From the NCBI RefSeq assembly GCF_022370635.2, contig NZ_CP092362.2, positions 5,022,001-5,086,000 on the forward strand: DNA of 64,000 bases. The letters run 5' to 3'. Made by a program: the position numbers and the translations under genes. The notes beneath the pieces are model-generated. The model was not told the DNA's origin and made no database searches. It saw only the letters and a list, made by a program, of their open reading frames with translations. How positions within the stretch are numbered: the stretch's first letter is position 1; each line of letters starts with the position of its first letter. Positions 15,853 through 25,190 of this stretch are shown piece by piece. Source of the DNA: Mycolicibacterium crocinum. Its GTDB lineage: Bacteria; Actinomycetota; Actinomycetes; Mycobacteriales; Mycobacteriaceae.

Positions 15853-16959
15853 TCACAGCTGCCACCACCGGTCTATTGCCCCCGCCGCGCTCGCCACGAC
15901 CCGCCCGCCCGGTTTCGGCACGGCCGTCTGCACCCCGGCGTCGTCAGCGGCCGCCAGCATCCGTTCGACCGGCTCTGCCCAGGGATGGGGGGCCAGCCGG
16001 AAGGTGCACCAGTGGATCGGCACCAGCAACCCGGCATCGGTGACATCGCGGTGGGCGCGCACCGCCTCCTCGGGGTTCATGTGGATGTCCGGCCACGACT
16101 TGTTGTAGGCCCCGATGGGCATCAGCGTCAGGTCGAAGGGGCCGTGCTGCGCCCCGATGTCGGCGAAGCTGCGGGTGTAACCGGTGTCGCCGCCGAAGTA
16201 CGCGCGGTGCTGCGGACCTTTGATCGCCCACGACGCCCACAGCGTGGTGTTGCGGGACAGGAACCGACCGGAGAAATGCCGTGCGGGCGTGCACACCAGG
16301 GTCAGGTCCCCGATGCGGGCCTCTTCGTTCCAGTCCAGTTCGATGATGCGCTGCGCCGGGATGCGCCACTGCCGCAGATGCGCGCCAACACCGAGCGGAA
16401 CGACGAACGGTGCGCGTTGAGTGCGGGCCAGCGCCAAAACGGTGTCCATGTCGAGGTGGTCGTAGTGGTCGTGACTGATCACGACGGCGTCCAGCGCGGG
16501 CAGAGCCTCCAGCGGGGCGGGCACCGGATGCAGCCGCTGCGGCCCGACGGTGCGCGACGGCGAGCAGCGCTCGCTCCACACCGGATCGGTGAGCACCCGG
16601 TAGCCGTCGATCTCGAGCAGGGCCGTCGAGTGGCCCAGCCAGCTGACCGCGAGAGGTTCGGAGCTGGTCGCCGCCGGCGCAACCAGCGGAACCGTTCCCG
16701 GGGGACGGCTGGCCGTGCGGGACGAGAACATGTCGAACAGGACCAGGCGGCTTTCCTCGGAGTCCAGCCGCAGCGCGCTGGCGGGCTCGAGGTTGTGGAA
16801 GACGCCCTCCCGGTAATGGGGCGATCCGTCGGCGACCGGCCGGATCTCGCCGGGCCCGGCACCCAGCGATGCGGGGGCGTCGTTCAGGGCGCGCAGCAAC
16901 CAGCCGCCTCCTGCCAGCGACGCGGTCCCGGCGGCGAGGCGAAGCGCGGCGCGCAACAT
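15853..16959 (-). CDS. Metallo-beta-lactamase-fold hydrolase, NAPE-PLD-like (Rv0906-like)
   Basis: 368 residues. The N-terminus is a hydrophobic, twin-residue-free signal or anchor (LRAALRLAAGTASLAGGGWLL). The metallo-hydrolase core has HDHYDH at 163-168, THAR/CTPARHFSGR, and FGGDTGY with further metal ligands. The family includes N-acyl-phosphatidylethanolamine phospholipase D and UlaG-like hydrolases, so a lipid or phosphodiester substrate is plausible. The ATG at 16959 overlaps the echA6 stop as TAATG, showing tight coupling. Confidence 0.87.
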   Translation of the reverse strand: MLRAALRLAAGTASLAGGGWLLRALNDAPASLGAGPGEIRPVADGSPHYREGVFHNLEPASALRLDSEESRLVLFDMFSSRTASRPPGTVPLVAPAATSSEPLAVSWLGHSTALLEIDGYRVLTDPVWSERCSPSRTVGPQRLHPVPAPLEALPALDAVVISHDHYDHLDMDTVLALARTQRAPFVVPLGVGAHLRQWRIPAQRIIELDWNEEARIGDLTLVCTPARHFSGRFLSRNTTLWASWAIKGPQHRAYFGGDTGYTRSFADIGAQHGPFDLTLMPIGAYNKSWPDIHMNPEEAVRAHRDVTDAGLLVPIHWCTFRLAPHPWAEPVERMLAAADDAGVQTAVPKPGGRVVASAAGAIDRWWQL

Positions 16960-17690
16960 TAGGCGCCTTTGAACTCGGCGGCGCGCTTCTCGATGCGCGC
17001 CACCTGGGCTTCGATGACGTCCTGGCTCCCCCACGCCTTCTCGAACAGCTCCTTGTGGGTGGGCCACTGCTCCTCGTAGGCACCGTCGTCGTTGAGCACC
17101 CGCTTGGACGCCTGCAGCGACAGCGGCGCCAACCCCGCGATCTCCTGCGCCCAGGCCTGGGCGTCGGCCAGATCGCCGAGCCGGTTCGCCATCCCGGTCA
17201 TCAACGCCGTGTCGGCATCCAGCTTCTCGGCGCCCAGCAGCATGCCGCGGGCGCGGCCGTAGCCGGCCAGCGAGGACAGCCGACGCACACTCCAGTTATC
17301 GAGCGCCAGACCATATTTCGCGATCGGGAACTGGAAGTAGGCACCGGGGGCCACCACTCGCAGGTCGCAGATCATCGCCAGCTGCACACCCGCGCCGATC
17401 GCGGGGCCGTTGATCGCCGCGATGACCGGCATCGGCGCTGCGTCGATCGCCTTGTTCAGTGCTATCGCCTTGTCCGGGAAGTCGGCGGCGAACACGTCGC
17501 CGGATAGATCTGCGCCGGCGCAAAATACTGTGCCCTGGCCGGTCAGCACGATCACGCGGACGTTCTCGGCGGCGGCCTTCTCGACCGTTTCCCGCAGCGT
17601 GTCGACGAGTTCGGAGTTGAGCGCATTGCGTCGTTCCGGACGCTGCAACTCGATGGTGGTCACATCACCCACGCGGTTGATACCGATCAT
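16959..17690 (-). CDS. echA6: EchA6, enoyl-CoA hydratase-like acyl-CoA binding protein
   Basis: 243 residues of the crotonase fold. GQGTVFCAGADLSG (oxyanion loop) and GPAIGAGVQLAMICDLRV are visible. In M. tuberculosis EchA6 is essential, lacks the catalytic glutamates of true hydratases, and shuttles acyl-CoA to FAS-II for mycolic acid synthesis; it is the target of THPP compounds. Context agrees: accD3 is divergent, and lipid-related genes follow in the operon. TACCCT lies 6 nt before the ATG, so it is probably leaderless. Confidence 0.93.
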   Translation of the reverse strand: MIGINRVGDVTTIELQRPERRNALNSELVDTLRETVEKAAAENVRVIVLTGQGTVFCAGADLSGDVFAADFPDKAIALNKAIDAAPMPVIAAINGPAIGAGVQLAMICDLRVVAPGAYFQFPIAKYGLALDNWSVRRLSSLAGYGRARGMLLGAEKLDADTALMTGMANRLGDLADAQAWAQEIAGLAPLSLQASKRVLNDDGAYEEQWPTHKELFEKAWGSQDVIEAQVARIEKRAAEFKGA

Positions 17691-17696
17691 GGTTTG

Positions 17697-17702
17697 AGGG
17701 TA
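17697..17702 (-). promoter_or_regulatory. -10 box (TACCCT) of echA6
   Basis: TACCCT on the minus strand, 6 nt before the echA6 ATG (17690), inside the 33-nt gap shared with accD3. Confidence 0.6.
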
Positions 17703-17711
17703 CTGGCCGGA

Positions 17712-17717
17712 TAATCT
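17712..17717 (+). promoter_or_regulatory. -10 box (TAATCT) of accD3
   Basis: TAATCT lies 6 nt before the accD3 GTG (17724). Back-to-back with the echA6 -10 box; the two are 9 nt apart. Confidence 0.6.
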
Positions 17718-17723
17718 CGTCTC

Positions 17724-19196
17724 GTGAGCCGGATCGGGGCTGCCGAGCTACGTGACGCCGCGCTGGACCCTGGTTCGTTCCGCAGCTGGGACAGCGCGCC
17801 GCTTGATGTCGGCCCCGATGAGGCCTACACCCGGGAACTCGAAGAGGCCCGCGCCAAGTCCGGTTTCGACGAGGCAGTGCTGACCGGTGAGGGGACGATC
17901 TTCGGCCGCCGGGTGGCGGTGGTGGCGTGCGAATTCGACTTCCTGGCCGGGTCCATCGGGGTGGCGGCCGCCGAACGCGTCACCGCGGCGATCGAACGCG
18001 CAACAGCGGAGCGGCTGCCGCTGCTGGCGTCGCCCAGTTCTGGTGGCACCCGCATGCAGGAGGGCACCGTCGCGTTCCTGCAGATGGTGAAGATCGCCGC
18101 CGCCGTCACCCAGCACAAACAGGCGCACCTGCCCTATCTGGTGTACCTGCGGCACCCGACGACCGGCGGGGTGTTCGCGTCCTGGGGTTCGCTGGGCCAC
18201 ATCACTGCCGCGCAGCCCGGTGCGTTGATCGGTTTCCTGGGGCCACGGGTCTACGAGCAGCTCTACGGGGAACCGTTCCCCGCGGGCGTACAAACCGCGG
18301 AGAACCTGTTGCGGCACGGCGTAATTGACGCCGTCGTCGGCCTCGAGGCGTTGCGCCCGACCTTGAACCGCGCGCTGACGGTCATCAGCGACCAGCCGGG
18401 TGAACCGCCGGCCGCGCTGCCCAACGAGTCGATCCCCGATGTGCCGGCGTGGGAGTCGGTGATCGCCTCCCGCCGTCCGGACCGGCCCGGGGTGAGCTGG
18501 CTGCTGCGCGAGGGCGCCACCGACCGGGTGTTGCTGTCCGGAACGCACGGCGACGCCGCCACCACCGCCCTGGCGCTGGCCCGCTTCGGCGGGCAGCCGG
18601 CCGTCGTCGTCGGGCAGCAACGCGTGGTGGGCGGAGTCGTCGGACCGGCCGCGCTGCGAGAGGCCCGCCGCGGGATGGCACTGGCCGCCGGGCTGCGGCT
18701 GCCGCTGGTGCTGGTGATCGACACGGCCGGTCCCGCACTGTCGGCCGAGGCCGAGCAGGACGGCCTGGCCGGTGAGATCGCCCGCTGCCTGTCCGAGCTG
18801 GTCATGCTGGACACCCCGACGGTGTCGGTACTGCTGGGGCAGGGCAGCGGCGGACCCGCGCTCGCGATGGTTCCGGCCGACCGGGTGCTGGCCGCCCAAC
18901 ACGGCTGGCTGGCCCCGCTGCCGCCGGAGGGCGCCAGCGCGATCGTGTTCCGCGACACCGACCACGCCCCGGAACTGGCTGGTGCACAAGGTGTTCGGTC
19001 GGCCGACCTGTTGCGCAACGGTATCGTCGACGCGATCGTGCCCGAGTACCCCGACGCCGCCGACGAGCCAGTCGAGTTCGCGCGGCGGCTGTCGACCGCG
19101 ATCGCCCGGGAGATCCACGACCTGCGCGAGCCGCCCTCGGCGCAGCGGTATGCGGCACGGCTGGCGCGCTACCGCCGAATTGGCTTGCCCGGCTAG
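17724..19196 (+). CDS. accD3: AccD3, acyl-CoA carboxylase carboxyltransferase subunit
   Basis: 490 residues. It transfers carboxyl from biotin carrier to an acyl-CoA, as part of acyl-CoA carboxylases feeding fatty or mycolic acid synthesis; AccD3's own substrate is not settled. Seen: the N-terminal crotonase-like half with SSGGTRMQEGT and the acyl-binding region, and the C-terminal half with LVIDTAGPALSAEAEQDG and GQGSGGPALAM. GTG start with TAATCT 6 nt upstream. The stop codon shares CTAG (19193-19196) with the convergent Nudix gene. Confidence 0.9.
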   Translation: MSRIGAAELRDAALDPGSFRSWDSAPLDVGPDEAYTRELEEARAKSGFDEAVLTGEGTIFGRRVAVVACEFDFLAGSIGVAAAERVTAAIERATAERLPLLASPSSGGTRMQEGTVAFLQMVKIAAAVTQHKQAHLPYLVYLRHPTTGGVFASWGSLGHITAAQPGALIGFLGPRVYEQLYGEPFPAGVQTAENLLRHGVIDAVVGLEALRPTLNRALTVISDQPGEPPAALPNESIPDVPAWESVIASRRPDRPGVSWLLREGATDRVLLSGTHGDAATTALALARFGGQPAVVVGQQRVVGGVVGPAALREARRGMALAAGLRLPLVLVIDTAGPALSAEAEQDGLAGEIARCLSELVMLDTPTVSVLLGQGSGGPALAMVPADRVLAAQHGWLAPLPPEGASAIVFRDTDHAPELAGAQGVRSADLLRNGIVDAIVPEYPDAADEPVEFARRLSTAIAREIHDLREPPSAQRYAARLARYRRIGLPG

Positions 19197-19858
19197 ACGT
19201 TTCGCCGGAACAGCTCCGCGGGACGACCGCCGGTGCGGGTGACCAGATGGCCGGTGGGCCGCAGCAGCGGTTTCATCAGGCGCCGAAACCCGTCACGTTG
19301 CAGCGGTCGACCCGCGACCGCCTGGTGCACCCGATGCAGCTCACTAAGGGTGAACTGGCGGCCCAGCAGGTGGTCGGGGTCCGGCTTCTCGGCGTAGCGA
19401 TCCCGGACCTCATGGGTTGCCCGGGCGATGATCTCGCCGTGCCCGTACCCGAGCCGACCGGGGCGAGCCACCGGGACCAACCGGGTGTCACCCGGCCTGC
19501 GGGAGTCGAGCCGGCGGATCGGCACAACCTCGACATGCGCCACCGACAACACCCAACCCCGGCTGTCGCGGGACGGCTCGTCGTAGACGTGCAACTGGCG
19601 CGGCCGCAGCCCGCGCACCCCGGCCTTGGACTGCAGCGAGCGCTCGACCGCGTCGGCGAGTCGCTCGCCGGGATGCAGGAACGCGCCGGGCAGCGCCCAA
19701 CCAGGAGCGTCGATGCGGCGTACCTGCAATACCAGTAGTTCCGGATCGGCCGGGTCGAGGGTGAGCAGTGCGGTGTCGACAGCCACATGCGGGTGTGGAA
19801 AGTCGCTGAGCCGGTCTTTCGTTGTATCGCTGATTAACTCATCATTGCGTAAAGCCAC
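19193..19858 (-). CDS. Nudix-fold transcriptional regulator, NrtR-like
   Basis: 221 residues. The N-terminal Nudix-like domain (about 20-150) is followed by a winged helix (about 165-221: GRQFTLSELHRVHQAV, then RDGFRRLM). In the Nudix box the RE and EE catalytic residues are replaced (GERLADAVERSLQSKAG), so it should bind but not hydrolyse ADP-ribose-type ligands, as in NrtR repressors of NAD metabolism. No nad gene is adjacent; the coupled upstream gene is a phosphoribosyltransferase (17-nt overlap). The target is unknown. Confidence 0.8.
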   Translation of the reverse strand: MALRNDELISDTTKDRLSDFPHPHVAVDTALLTLDPADPELLVLQVRRIDAPGWALPGAFLHPGERLADAVERSLQSKAGVRGLRPRQLHVYDEPSRDSRGWVLSVAHVEVVPIRRLDSRRPGDTRLVPVARPGRLGYGHGEIIARATHEVRDRYAEKPDPDHLLGRQFTLSELHRVHQAVAGRPLQRDGFRRLMKPLLRPTGHLVTRTGGRPAELFRRNV

Positions 19859-20492
19859 GCTCGGCGCACTCCAATAGGGTGCACACCTCCTCGTCGGAGG
19901 TCTGGTGGAAGTTGTCGTACCCCTGGCCCACTGCGCTGAAATACTGTGGCGCGCCAGGACATACGACGTCGTCGGCGTAAGCGCGAAGTTCGGCGATCGT
20001 GTCGGGCGCGCCGATCGGCGCGGCCAGCACCACCGTGGCCGCGCCCTGAGCGCGCGCCACCAGACAGGCCGCGCGGGCGGTGGAGCCGGTGGCGAACCCG
20101 TCGTCGACGATCAGCACCACCCGCCCGGCGAGCGGCTCGGGTGGCCGGTCGCCGCGGTAACGCTCGACGCGGCGCTGCAGTTCGGTGCGCTGGGCGGCTT
20201 CCACCTCGGCGATGTCGGCCTCGCTGACCGAGACGTGCCGCAGCACCGCGTCGTTGATCACCCGCACCCCACCCTCGCCGATAGCGCCGAAGGCGAGTTC
20301 GGGCTGGCTGGGCACGCCGAGCTTGCGCACGACCAGCACGTCCAGTGGGGCGCCCAGCGCCTTGGCGACCTCGAAGGCCACCGGCACACCGCCACGCGGC
20401 AGGCCGAGGACGAGGACGTCACGGCCGCGGTAGGCCGTCAGCGACTCGGCGAGCCGGCGGCCCGCGTCCGCCCGGTCGGCGTAACGCTGCAT
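19842..20492 (-). CDS. Phosphoribosyltransferase-fold protein
   Basis: 216 residues of the type I PRTase fold: GLPRGGVPVAFEVAKAL near the N-terminus and the PRPP-binding signature VVLIVDDGFATGSTARA. Similar domains occur in the DosR-regulon proteins Rv0571c and Rv2030c (from memory). The substrate base is not evident. It lies upstream of, and overlaps by 17 nt, the Nudix-fold regulator, which may link it to nucleotide or NAD turnover. Confidence 0.85.
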   Translation of the reverse strand: MQRYADRADAGRRLAESLTAYRGRDVLVLGLPRGGVPVAFEVAKALGAPLDVLVVRKLGVPSQPELAFGAIGEGGVRVINDAVLRHVSVSEADIAEVEAAQRTELQRRVERYRGDRPPEPLAGRVVLIVDDGFATGSTARAACLVARAQGAATVVLAAPIGAPDTIAELRAYADDVVCPGAPQYFSAVGQGYDNFHQTSDEEVCTLLECAERGFTQ

Positions 20493-20511
20493 ACCTTCGA
20501 GTATTGACCGC

Positions 20512-22329
20512 CTAGGCCAGCGATTCCAGCCATGCGCGGTGCAGTGCGGCGTACCGGCCGTGCGAGTCGATGAGCTCGGCGGGCGGGCCGTCCTCGACGA
20601 TGCGTCCGTGCTCGAGCACCAACACCCGGTCGGCGATCTCCACGGTCGACAACCGGTGGGCGATGATCAGCGCCGTCCGGTCGGCCAGCACCGTGCGCAG
20701 CGCGCGCTGCACGAGCCGCTCGCTGGGAATGTCCAGCGACGACGTGGCCTCGTCCAGAATCAGCACCGCCGGGTCGGCGAGGAAGGCCCGGGCAAACGCG
20801 ACCAGCTGCCGCTGCCCGGCCGACAACCGTCCCCCGCGGGTGGCGACGTCGGTGTCGTAACCGTCGGGCAGTGCCTCGATGAACTCGTCGACCCCGACCG
20901 CGGCCGCCGCCGCGCGTACCTCGGCATCCGAGGCCGACGGGCGGCCGAACCGGATGTTGTCGGCGACAGTTCCCGAGAACAGGAAGTTCTCCTGGGTGAC
21001 CATCACGACGTGGCGGCGCAGATCGCTCTGCGCGAAGTCCCGCAGGTCGACGCCATCGAGGGTGACCGCACCTTCGGTCGGGTCGTAGAACCGGGCGATC
21101 AGCTTGGCGATCGTGGTCTTGCCCGCCCCGGTGGTGCCGACCAGTGCGACGGTCTGGCCGGCCGGCACGACCAGCGACAGCCCGGGCAGCACCGGCCGGT
21201 CCGACACATAGCCGAAGTGCACGTCGCGGAAAGCGATTTCACCGTTGATCCGGTCCCGCTGAACCGGCGCCGCCGGGTCGGCGATCGCCGGTTCCTCGGC
21301 GAGCACACCGGCGAGCTTCTCCAGCGCCGAGGACGCAGACTGGAACGTGTTGAAGAACTGCGAGATTTCCTGCATCGGTTCGAAGAACATCCGCAGATAC
21401 AGCAGGAACGCCGCCAGCGTGCCGATCGTCATTTCGCCGTGCAGCACCCGGTAGCCGCCATAGAGCAACACCACGCCGGTGGTGAGGTTGCCGACGAGCT
21501 TGACCGCGGGCATGAAGATCGCCAGCAGCCGGAAGGTGCGTTCGTTGTCCGCGCGGTAGCGGTCGGCGACCTCGTCGAAGATCTCCTGATTACGCGGCCC
21601 GCGACGGTAGGCCTGAACCGCTTTGATACCCGTCATCGTCTCGACGAATTGCACGATCACCAGTGCGGCGCTCTCCCGCACTCGGCGGTAGGTCTTGGCC
21701 GACTCCGAGGAGAACCACCACACCAGCGCAACGAGAATCGGGAACGCAGCCAGGCACATCAGGCCGAGCTTGACGTCCAGGGTCACCAGCAGGATCGCCG
21801 TGCCGAACAGCGTCAGCACCGCGGTAATCAGGCTGTCGAAACCGGTCTCGAGCATGTCCTGGATGGCGTCGACGTCGTTGGTCAGCCGGCTGACTACCCG
21901 GCCCGAGGTGTAGCGGTCGTGGAACGCGACGTCGAGGCGCTGGAAGTGCCGGAACACCCGGCGGCGCACCTCCAGCAGCACGCTCTGGCCGATGCGACCG
22001 GAACGCTTGAGGAACGTCATCCGGCTGATCGCCTGCACGCACACCACCCCGCACAACACGGCGACGACGATGATGAGCTCGCGGGCCGATCCACCGGCGA
22101 GCAGCGGCGGGATGGCGTGGTCGATGCCGCGCTGGACCAGCAGCGGAACCGACAGTCGCGCAGCGTTTTCCACCACCACGACCAACGCCAGCAGGCCGAC
22201 GGTCATCTTGAACGGCGCCAGCAGCGAGCCCAGCAGCGCGCGGGCCTCGCGCCGGCGCGGTGTGGCCTCGTCGATCGGCAGGTCGTCAGGTTCCTCGTCG
22301 AGCTGGCCCCGCCATTCGGTGGCGGTCAC
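20512..22329 (-). CDS. ABC exporter half-transporter (subunit with atypical LSAGQ signature)
   Basis: 605 residues: six-helix exporter domain (about 35-330) then an ATPase domain (about 365-600). Walker A GTTGAGKTT, signature LSAGQ (not LSGGQ), Walker B VLILDEATSSLD with the catalytic Glu, and H-loop LIIAHRLST. It overlaps the partner gene by 4 nt (22326-22329), so the pair is a heterodimeric type IV exporter of lipids, peptides or drugs; the substrate is not predictable. Confidence 0.9.
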   Translation of the reverse strand: MTATEWRGQLDEEPDDLPIDEATPRRREARALLGSLLAPFKMTVGLLALVVVVENAARLSVPLLVQRGIDHAIPPLLAGGSARELIIVVAVLCGVVCVQAISRMTFLKRSGRIGQSVLLEVRRRVFRHFQRLDVAFHDRYTSGRVVSRLTNDVDAIQDMLETGFDSLITAVLTLFGTAILLVTLDVKLGLMCLAAFPILVALVWWFSSESAKTYRRVRESAALVIVQFVETMTGIKAVQAYRRGPRNQEIFDEVADRYRADNERTFRLLAIFMPAVKLVGNLTTGVVLLYGGYRVLHGEMTIGTLAAFLLYLRMFFEPMQEISQFFNTFQSASSALEKLAGVLAEEPAIADPAAPVQRDRINGEIAFRDVHFGYVSDRPVLPGLSLVVPAGQTVALVGTTGAGKTTIAKLIARFYDPTEGAVTLDGVDLRDFAQSDLRRHVVMVTQENFLFSGTVADNIRFGRPSASDAEVRAAAAAVGVDEFIEALPDGYDTDVATRGGRLSAGQRQLVAFARAFLADPAVLILDEATSSLDIPSERLVQRALRTVLADRTALIIAHRLSTVEIADRVLVLEHGRIVEDGPPAELIDSHGRYAALHRAWLESLA

Positions 22330-24299
22330 CGCTGCCTGCCCTCGGACGCGGCGTAGTCGGCGGTGCGCCGGGCCGCACCGCGCTGCTCGCAGGCTTCCTC
22401 GTAGGCGCGGTCCAGCCGCTGCCGCTCGTCGTCGTCCTCCCAGTCGCAGCGCACTTCGCAGCCGTCGTCGAGTTCGTCGTCGGCGGCCAGCAGGAAGCGG
22501 TAGCGCGGCACTTCGGCCAGCAGTTCGGCGTGGGTGCCGATGTGGGTGATGGTGCCCGCACCGTCGACGGTGTCGAGCAGCGCGACCTTGTCGGCCAGCA
22601 GAACCGTGGACGCGCGGTGGGCGACGACCACCGCGGTGACGCCCGCCAGCACGCGGCCCAGCGCCTCGGTGACGGTGGCCTCGGTATGCACGTCGAGCGC
22701 GGACAGGGTGTCGTCGAGCACCAGGACGCGCGGGGCGGCCAGGATGGCTCGGGCGAGCGAAAGCCGTTGCCGCTGACCGCCGGACAGGCTCATACCCTGT
22801 TCGCCGATGCGGGTCTGCACGCCGTAGGGCAGGTCGTAGACGAACTGTGCGGCGGCAATCTCGACGGCGCTGCGCAGTTCGTCGTCGGTCGCGTCCGGGC
22901 GGCCCAGCCGCAAGTTCTCGGCGACGGACATCGAGAACAGCGTCGGATCCTCGAAGGCGGTGGCGACGGTGGTGCGCAGCGCGTCCAGTGACAGCTCGCG
23001 AATGTCGGTGCCGTCGATACGGATCGCGCCTTCGGTGACGTCATAGAGCCGCGGCAAGAGACCGGCCAGCACCGACTTGCCCGAGCCGGTGGCGCCGACC
23101 AGGGCCAGCGTCTCCCCCGGTTCGACGGTCACGCTGACGTGCCGCAGCGCCCAGGTGTCCGAGTCTGGAAACCTAAATCCGACGTCGGCGAGTTCCAGCC
23201 GGCCGCCGCGCGGCGCGACCGAACTCGGTCCGTCGGTGATCTCGCGGGGGGCGTCGAAGATCTCGGCGATCCGGTTGGCCGCGGTCATCGCCTCCTGCGT
23301 CATCGACAGCAGGAAGCCGAGCGAGGCGATCGGCCACACCAGCGACAGCATCATCGTGATGAATGCGACGAGCGTGCCCATGGTGACCAGGCCGTGCCCG
23401 GCGGCGTAGGCCCCGAAGCCGAGCACCACGGTCAGCGTGAGGTTCGGAATCACCTCGAGGAGCGTCCAGAATTTCGCCGACACCGCGACCTTCTGGAGCT
23501 GCGTGTCATACAGCGTGCTGGCTTGAGTGTCGAAGCGCTCGTAGACGTAGTCCTCGCGGCCGAAGGATTTCACCGCCCGCAGGCCCAGCGCCGACTCCTC
23601 GACGTGCGTGGCGACGTGGCCGGCTTGATCCTGGGCCTGGCGGGCCAGCCGGGTGAAGGTGCGCTCGAAGTGCAGCACGATCAGCGTGATCGGCGCGATC
23701 GAGGCCAGCACCACCACACCCAGCGGCCAGTACATGGCCAGCAGGATGATCGTGACCACGGTGATCTGCAGGATGTTGAGGATCAGGAACACCAGGCCGA
23801 ACGACAGCAGCCGTCGAATCACGTTGAGATCGTTCATGATTCGCGAGAGCAGCTGACCGGACTGCCACCGGCCGTGGAACGACATCGGCAGGATCTGCAG
23901 CCGGGCGTAGAGGTCCTTGCGGATATCGGCCTCCACGCCCATGGTGGCCCGGGACACCAGCCAGCGGCGGATGAACCACAGCACGGCCTCGGTGACGCCG
24001 ACGGCCATCGCCGCGGCGCCGACCACCCACAGCCCCCGCTGGTCCTGGTGGCGGACCGGTCCGTCGATCACCGCCTTGGTCATCAGCGGGATCGCGACGG
24101 TGGCCACCAGGCTGGTGACAGCGACGATCAGCATCGAAATCCAGCGCGCCCGGTACGGCATCAGATACGGCAGCAACCGGAAGAGGTCGGACGCGGCCCT
24201 CGGGGTCGCGCGGGGTGCGGCGATGGCCGGTTCCGACACCATTTCGGAAGTCACCTCGTCCACCCCATCACCATCTCGATACCGATCACCGCTGAACAT
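22326..24299 (-). CDS. ABC exporter half-transporter (degenerate Walker B)
   Basis: About 657 residues from ATG 24299. Six membrane helices (about 50-320) then an ATPase domain: Walker A GATGSGKSV, consensus LSGGQ, Walker B VLVLDDTLSALD with Asp in place of the catalytic Glu, H-loop VVVAHRAST, and an acidic C-terminal extension of about 45 residues. The Asp, with LSAGQ in the partner, would create one degenerate ATP site as in TM287/288 and BmrCD. Start uncertain: a GTG downstream (VTSEMVSEP) or an ATG at 24347 are alternatives. First gene of the pair. Confidence 0.88.
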   Translation of the reverse strand: MFSGDRYRDGDGVDEVTSEMVSEPAIAAPRATPRAASDLFRLLPYLMPYRARWISMLIVAVTSLVATVAIPLMTKAVIDGPVRHQDQRGLWVVGAAAMAVGVTEAVLWFIRRWLVSRATMGVEADIRKDLYARLQILPMSFHGRWQSGQLLSRIMNDLNVIRRLLSFGLVFLILNILQITVVTIILLAMYWPLGVVVLASIAPITLIVLHFERTFTRLARQAQDQAGHVATHVEESALGLRAVKSFGREDYVYERFDTQASTLYDTQLQKVAVSAKFWTLLEVIPNLTLTVVLGFGAYAAGHGLVTMGTLVAFITMMLSLVWPIASLGFLLSMTQEAMTAANRIAEIFDAPREITDGPSSVAPRGGRLELADVGFRFPDSDTWALRHVSVTVEPGETLALVGATGSGKSVLAGLLPRLYDVTEGAIRIDGTDIRELSLDALRTTVATAFEDPTLFSMSVAENLRLGRPDATDDELRSAVEIAAAQFVYDLPYGVQTRIGEQGMSLSGGQRQRLSLARAILAAPRVLVLDDTLSALDVHTEATVTEALGRVLAGVTAVVVAHRASTVLLADKVALLDTVDGAGTITHIGTHAELLAEVPRYRFLLAADDELDDGCEVRCDWEDDDERQRLDRAYEEACEQRGAARRTADYAASEGRQR

Positions 24300-24472
24300 A
24301 TGCGGCGCGTACGACACGACTCCCCCGCATTCGATGATTCCACGCACCGCAATCGGTTATCCGCCACGCCATTCGCACCCTAGGACCTCAACAATGATTG
24401 AGGTCAAACCCTTCCGGCGCAGGTCATCGTGTCGCGTCGGCCTCCCACTGATACGGGCTTCGATCAGGCAAG

Positions 24473-25183
24473 ATGGTGCCCATGGACAGTAGTTCGGCCG
24501 CACCCCGAGTACTGGTGGTCGATGACGATCCCGACGTGCTCGCCTCGCTGGAGCGTGGGCTGCGCCTCTCCGGATTCGAAGTGGCCACCGCCGTCGACGG
24601 TGCCGAAGCCCTGCGCTCGGCCACCGAAACCCGACCCGACGCGATCGTCCTCGACATCAACATGCCGGTGCTGGACGGCGTGAGCGTGGTGACCGCGCTG
24701 CGCGCGATGGACAACGACGTGCCGGTCTGCGTGCTCTCGGCGCGCAGTTCGGTCGATGACCGGGTCGCCGGTCTGGAGGCCGGCGCCGACGACTACCTGG
24801 TCAAACCGTTCGTTCTCGCCGAGCTGGTGGCCCGGGTGAAGGCGTTGTTGCGCCGACGCGGATCCACCGCCACCTTCTCCTCGGAGACCATCCAGGTGGG
24901 CCCGCTGGAGGTCGACATTCCCGGCCGCCGGGCCAGGGTCAACGGCGTCGACGTCGACCTGACCAAACGCGAGTTCGACCTGCTGGCCGTGCTCGCCGAG
25001 CACAAGACGGCCGTGCTGTCCCGGGCTCAGCTCCTCGAGCTGGTGTGGGGTTACGACTTCGCCGCCGACACCAACGTCGTCGACGTCTTCATCGGTTACC
25101 TGCGCCGCAAGCTCGAGGCCGGCGGCGCGCCCCGACTGCTGCACACCGTGCGCGGCGTCGGTTTCGTGCTGCGCACCCAGTGA
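24473..25183 (+). CDS. prrA: PrrA, OmpR-family response regulator
   Basis: 236 residues, the same length as M. tuberculosis PrrA. Receiver domain with D61 as phosphoacceptor in IVLDINMPVLDG and Lys in DDYLVKPF; C-terminal winged helix with LTKREFDLLAVLAEH and VVDVFIGYLRRKLE. PrrA is an essential mycobacterial regulator involved in nitrogen and respiratory adaptation and early growth in macrophages. A second ATG at 24482 is possible. prrB follows 7 nt downstream. Confidence 0.95.
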   Translation: MVPMDSSSAAPRVLVVDDDPDVLASLERGLRLSGFEVATAVDGAEALRSATETRPDAIVLDINMPVLDGVSVVTALRAMDNDVPVCVLSARSSVDDRVAGLEAGADDYLVKPFVLAELVARVKALLRRRGSTATFSSETIQVGPLEVDIPGRRARVNGVDVDLTKREFDLLAVLAEHKTAVLSRAQLLELVWGYDFAADTNVVDVFIGYLRRKLEAGGAPRLLHTVRGVGFVLRTQ

Positions 25184-25190
25184 CCGGCTC

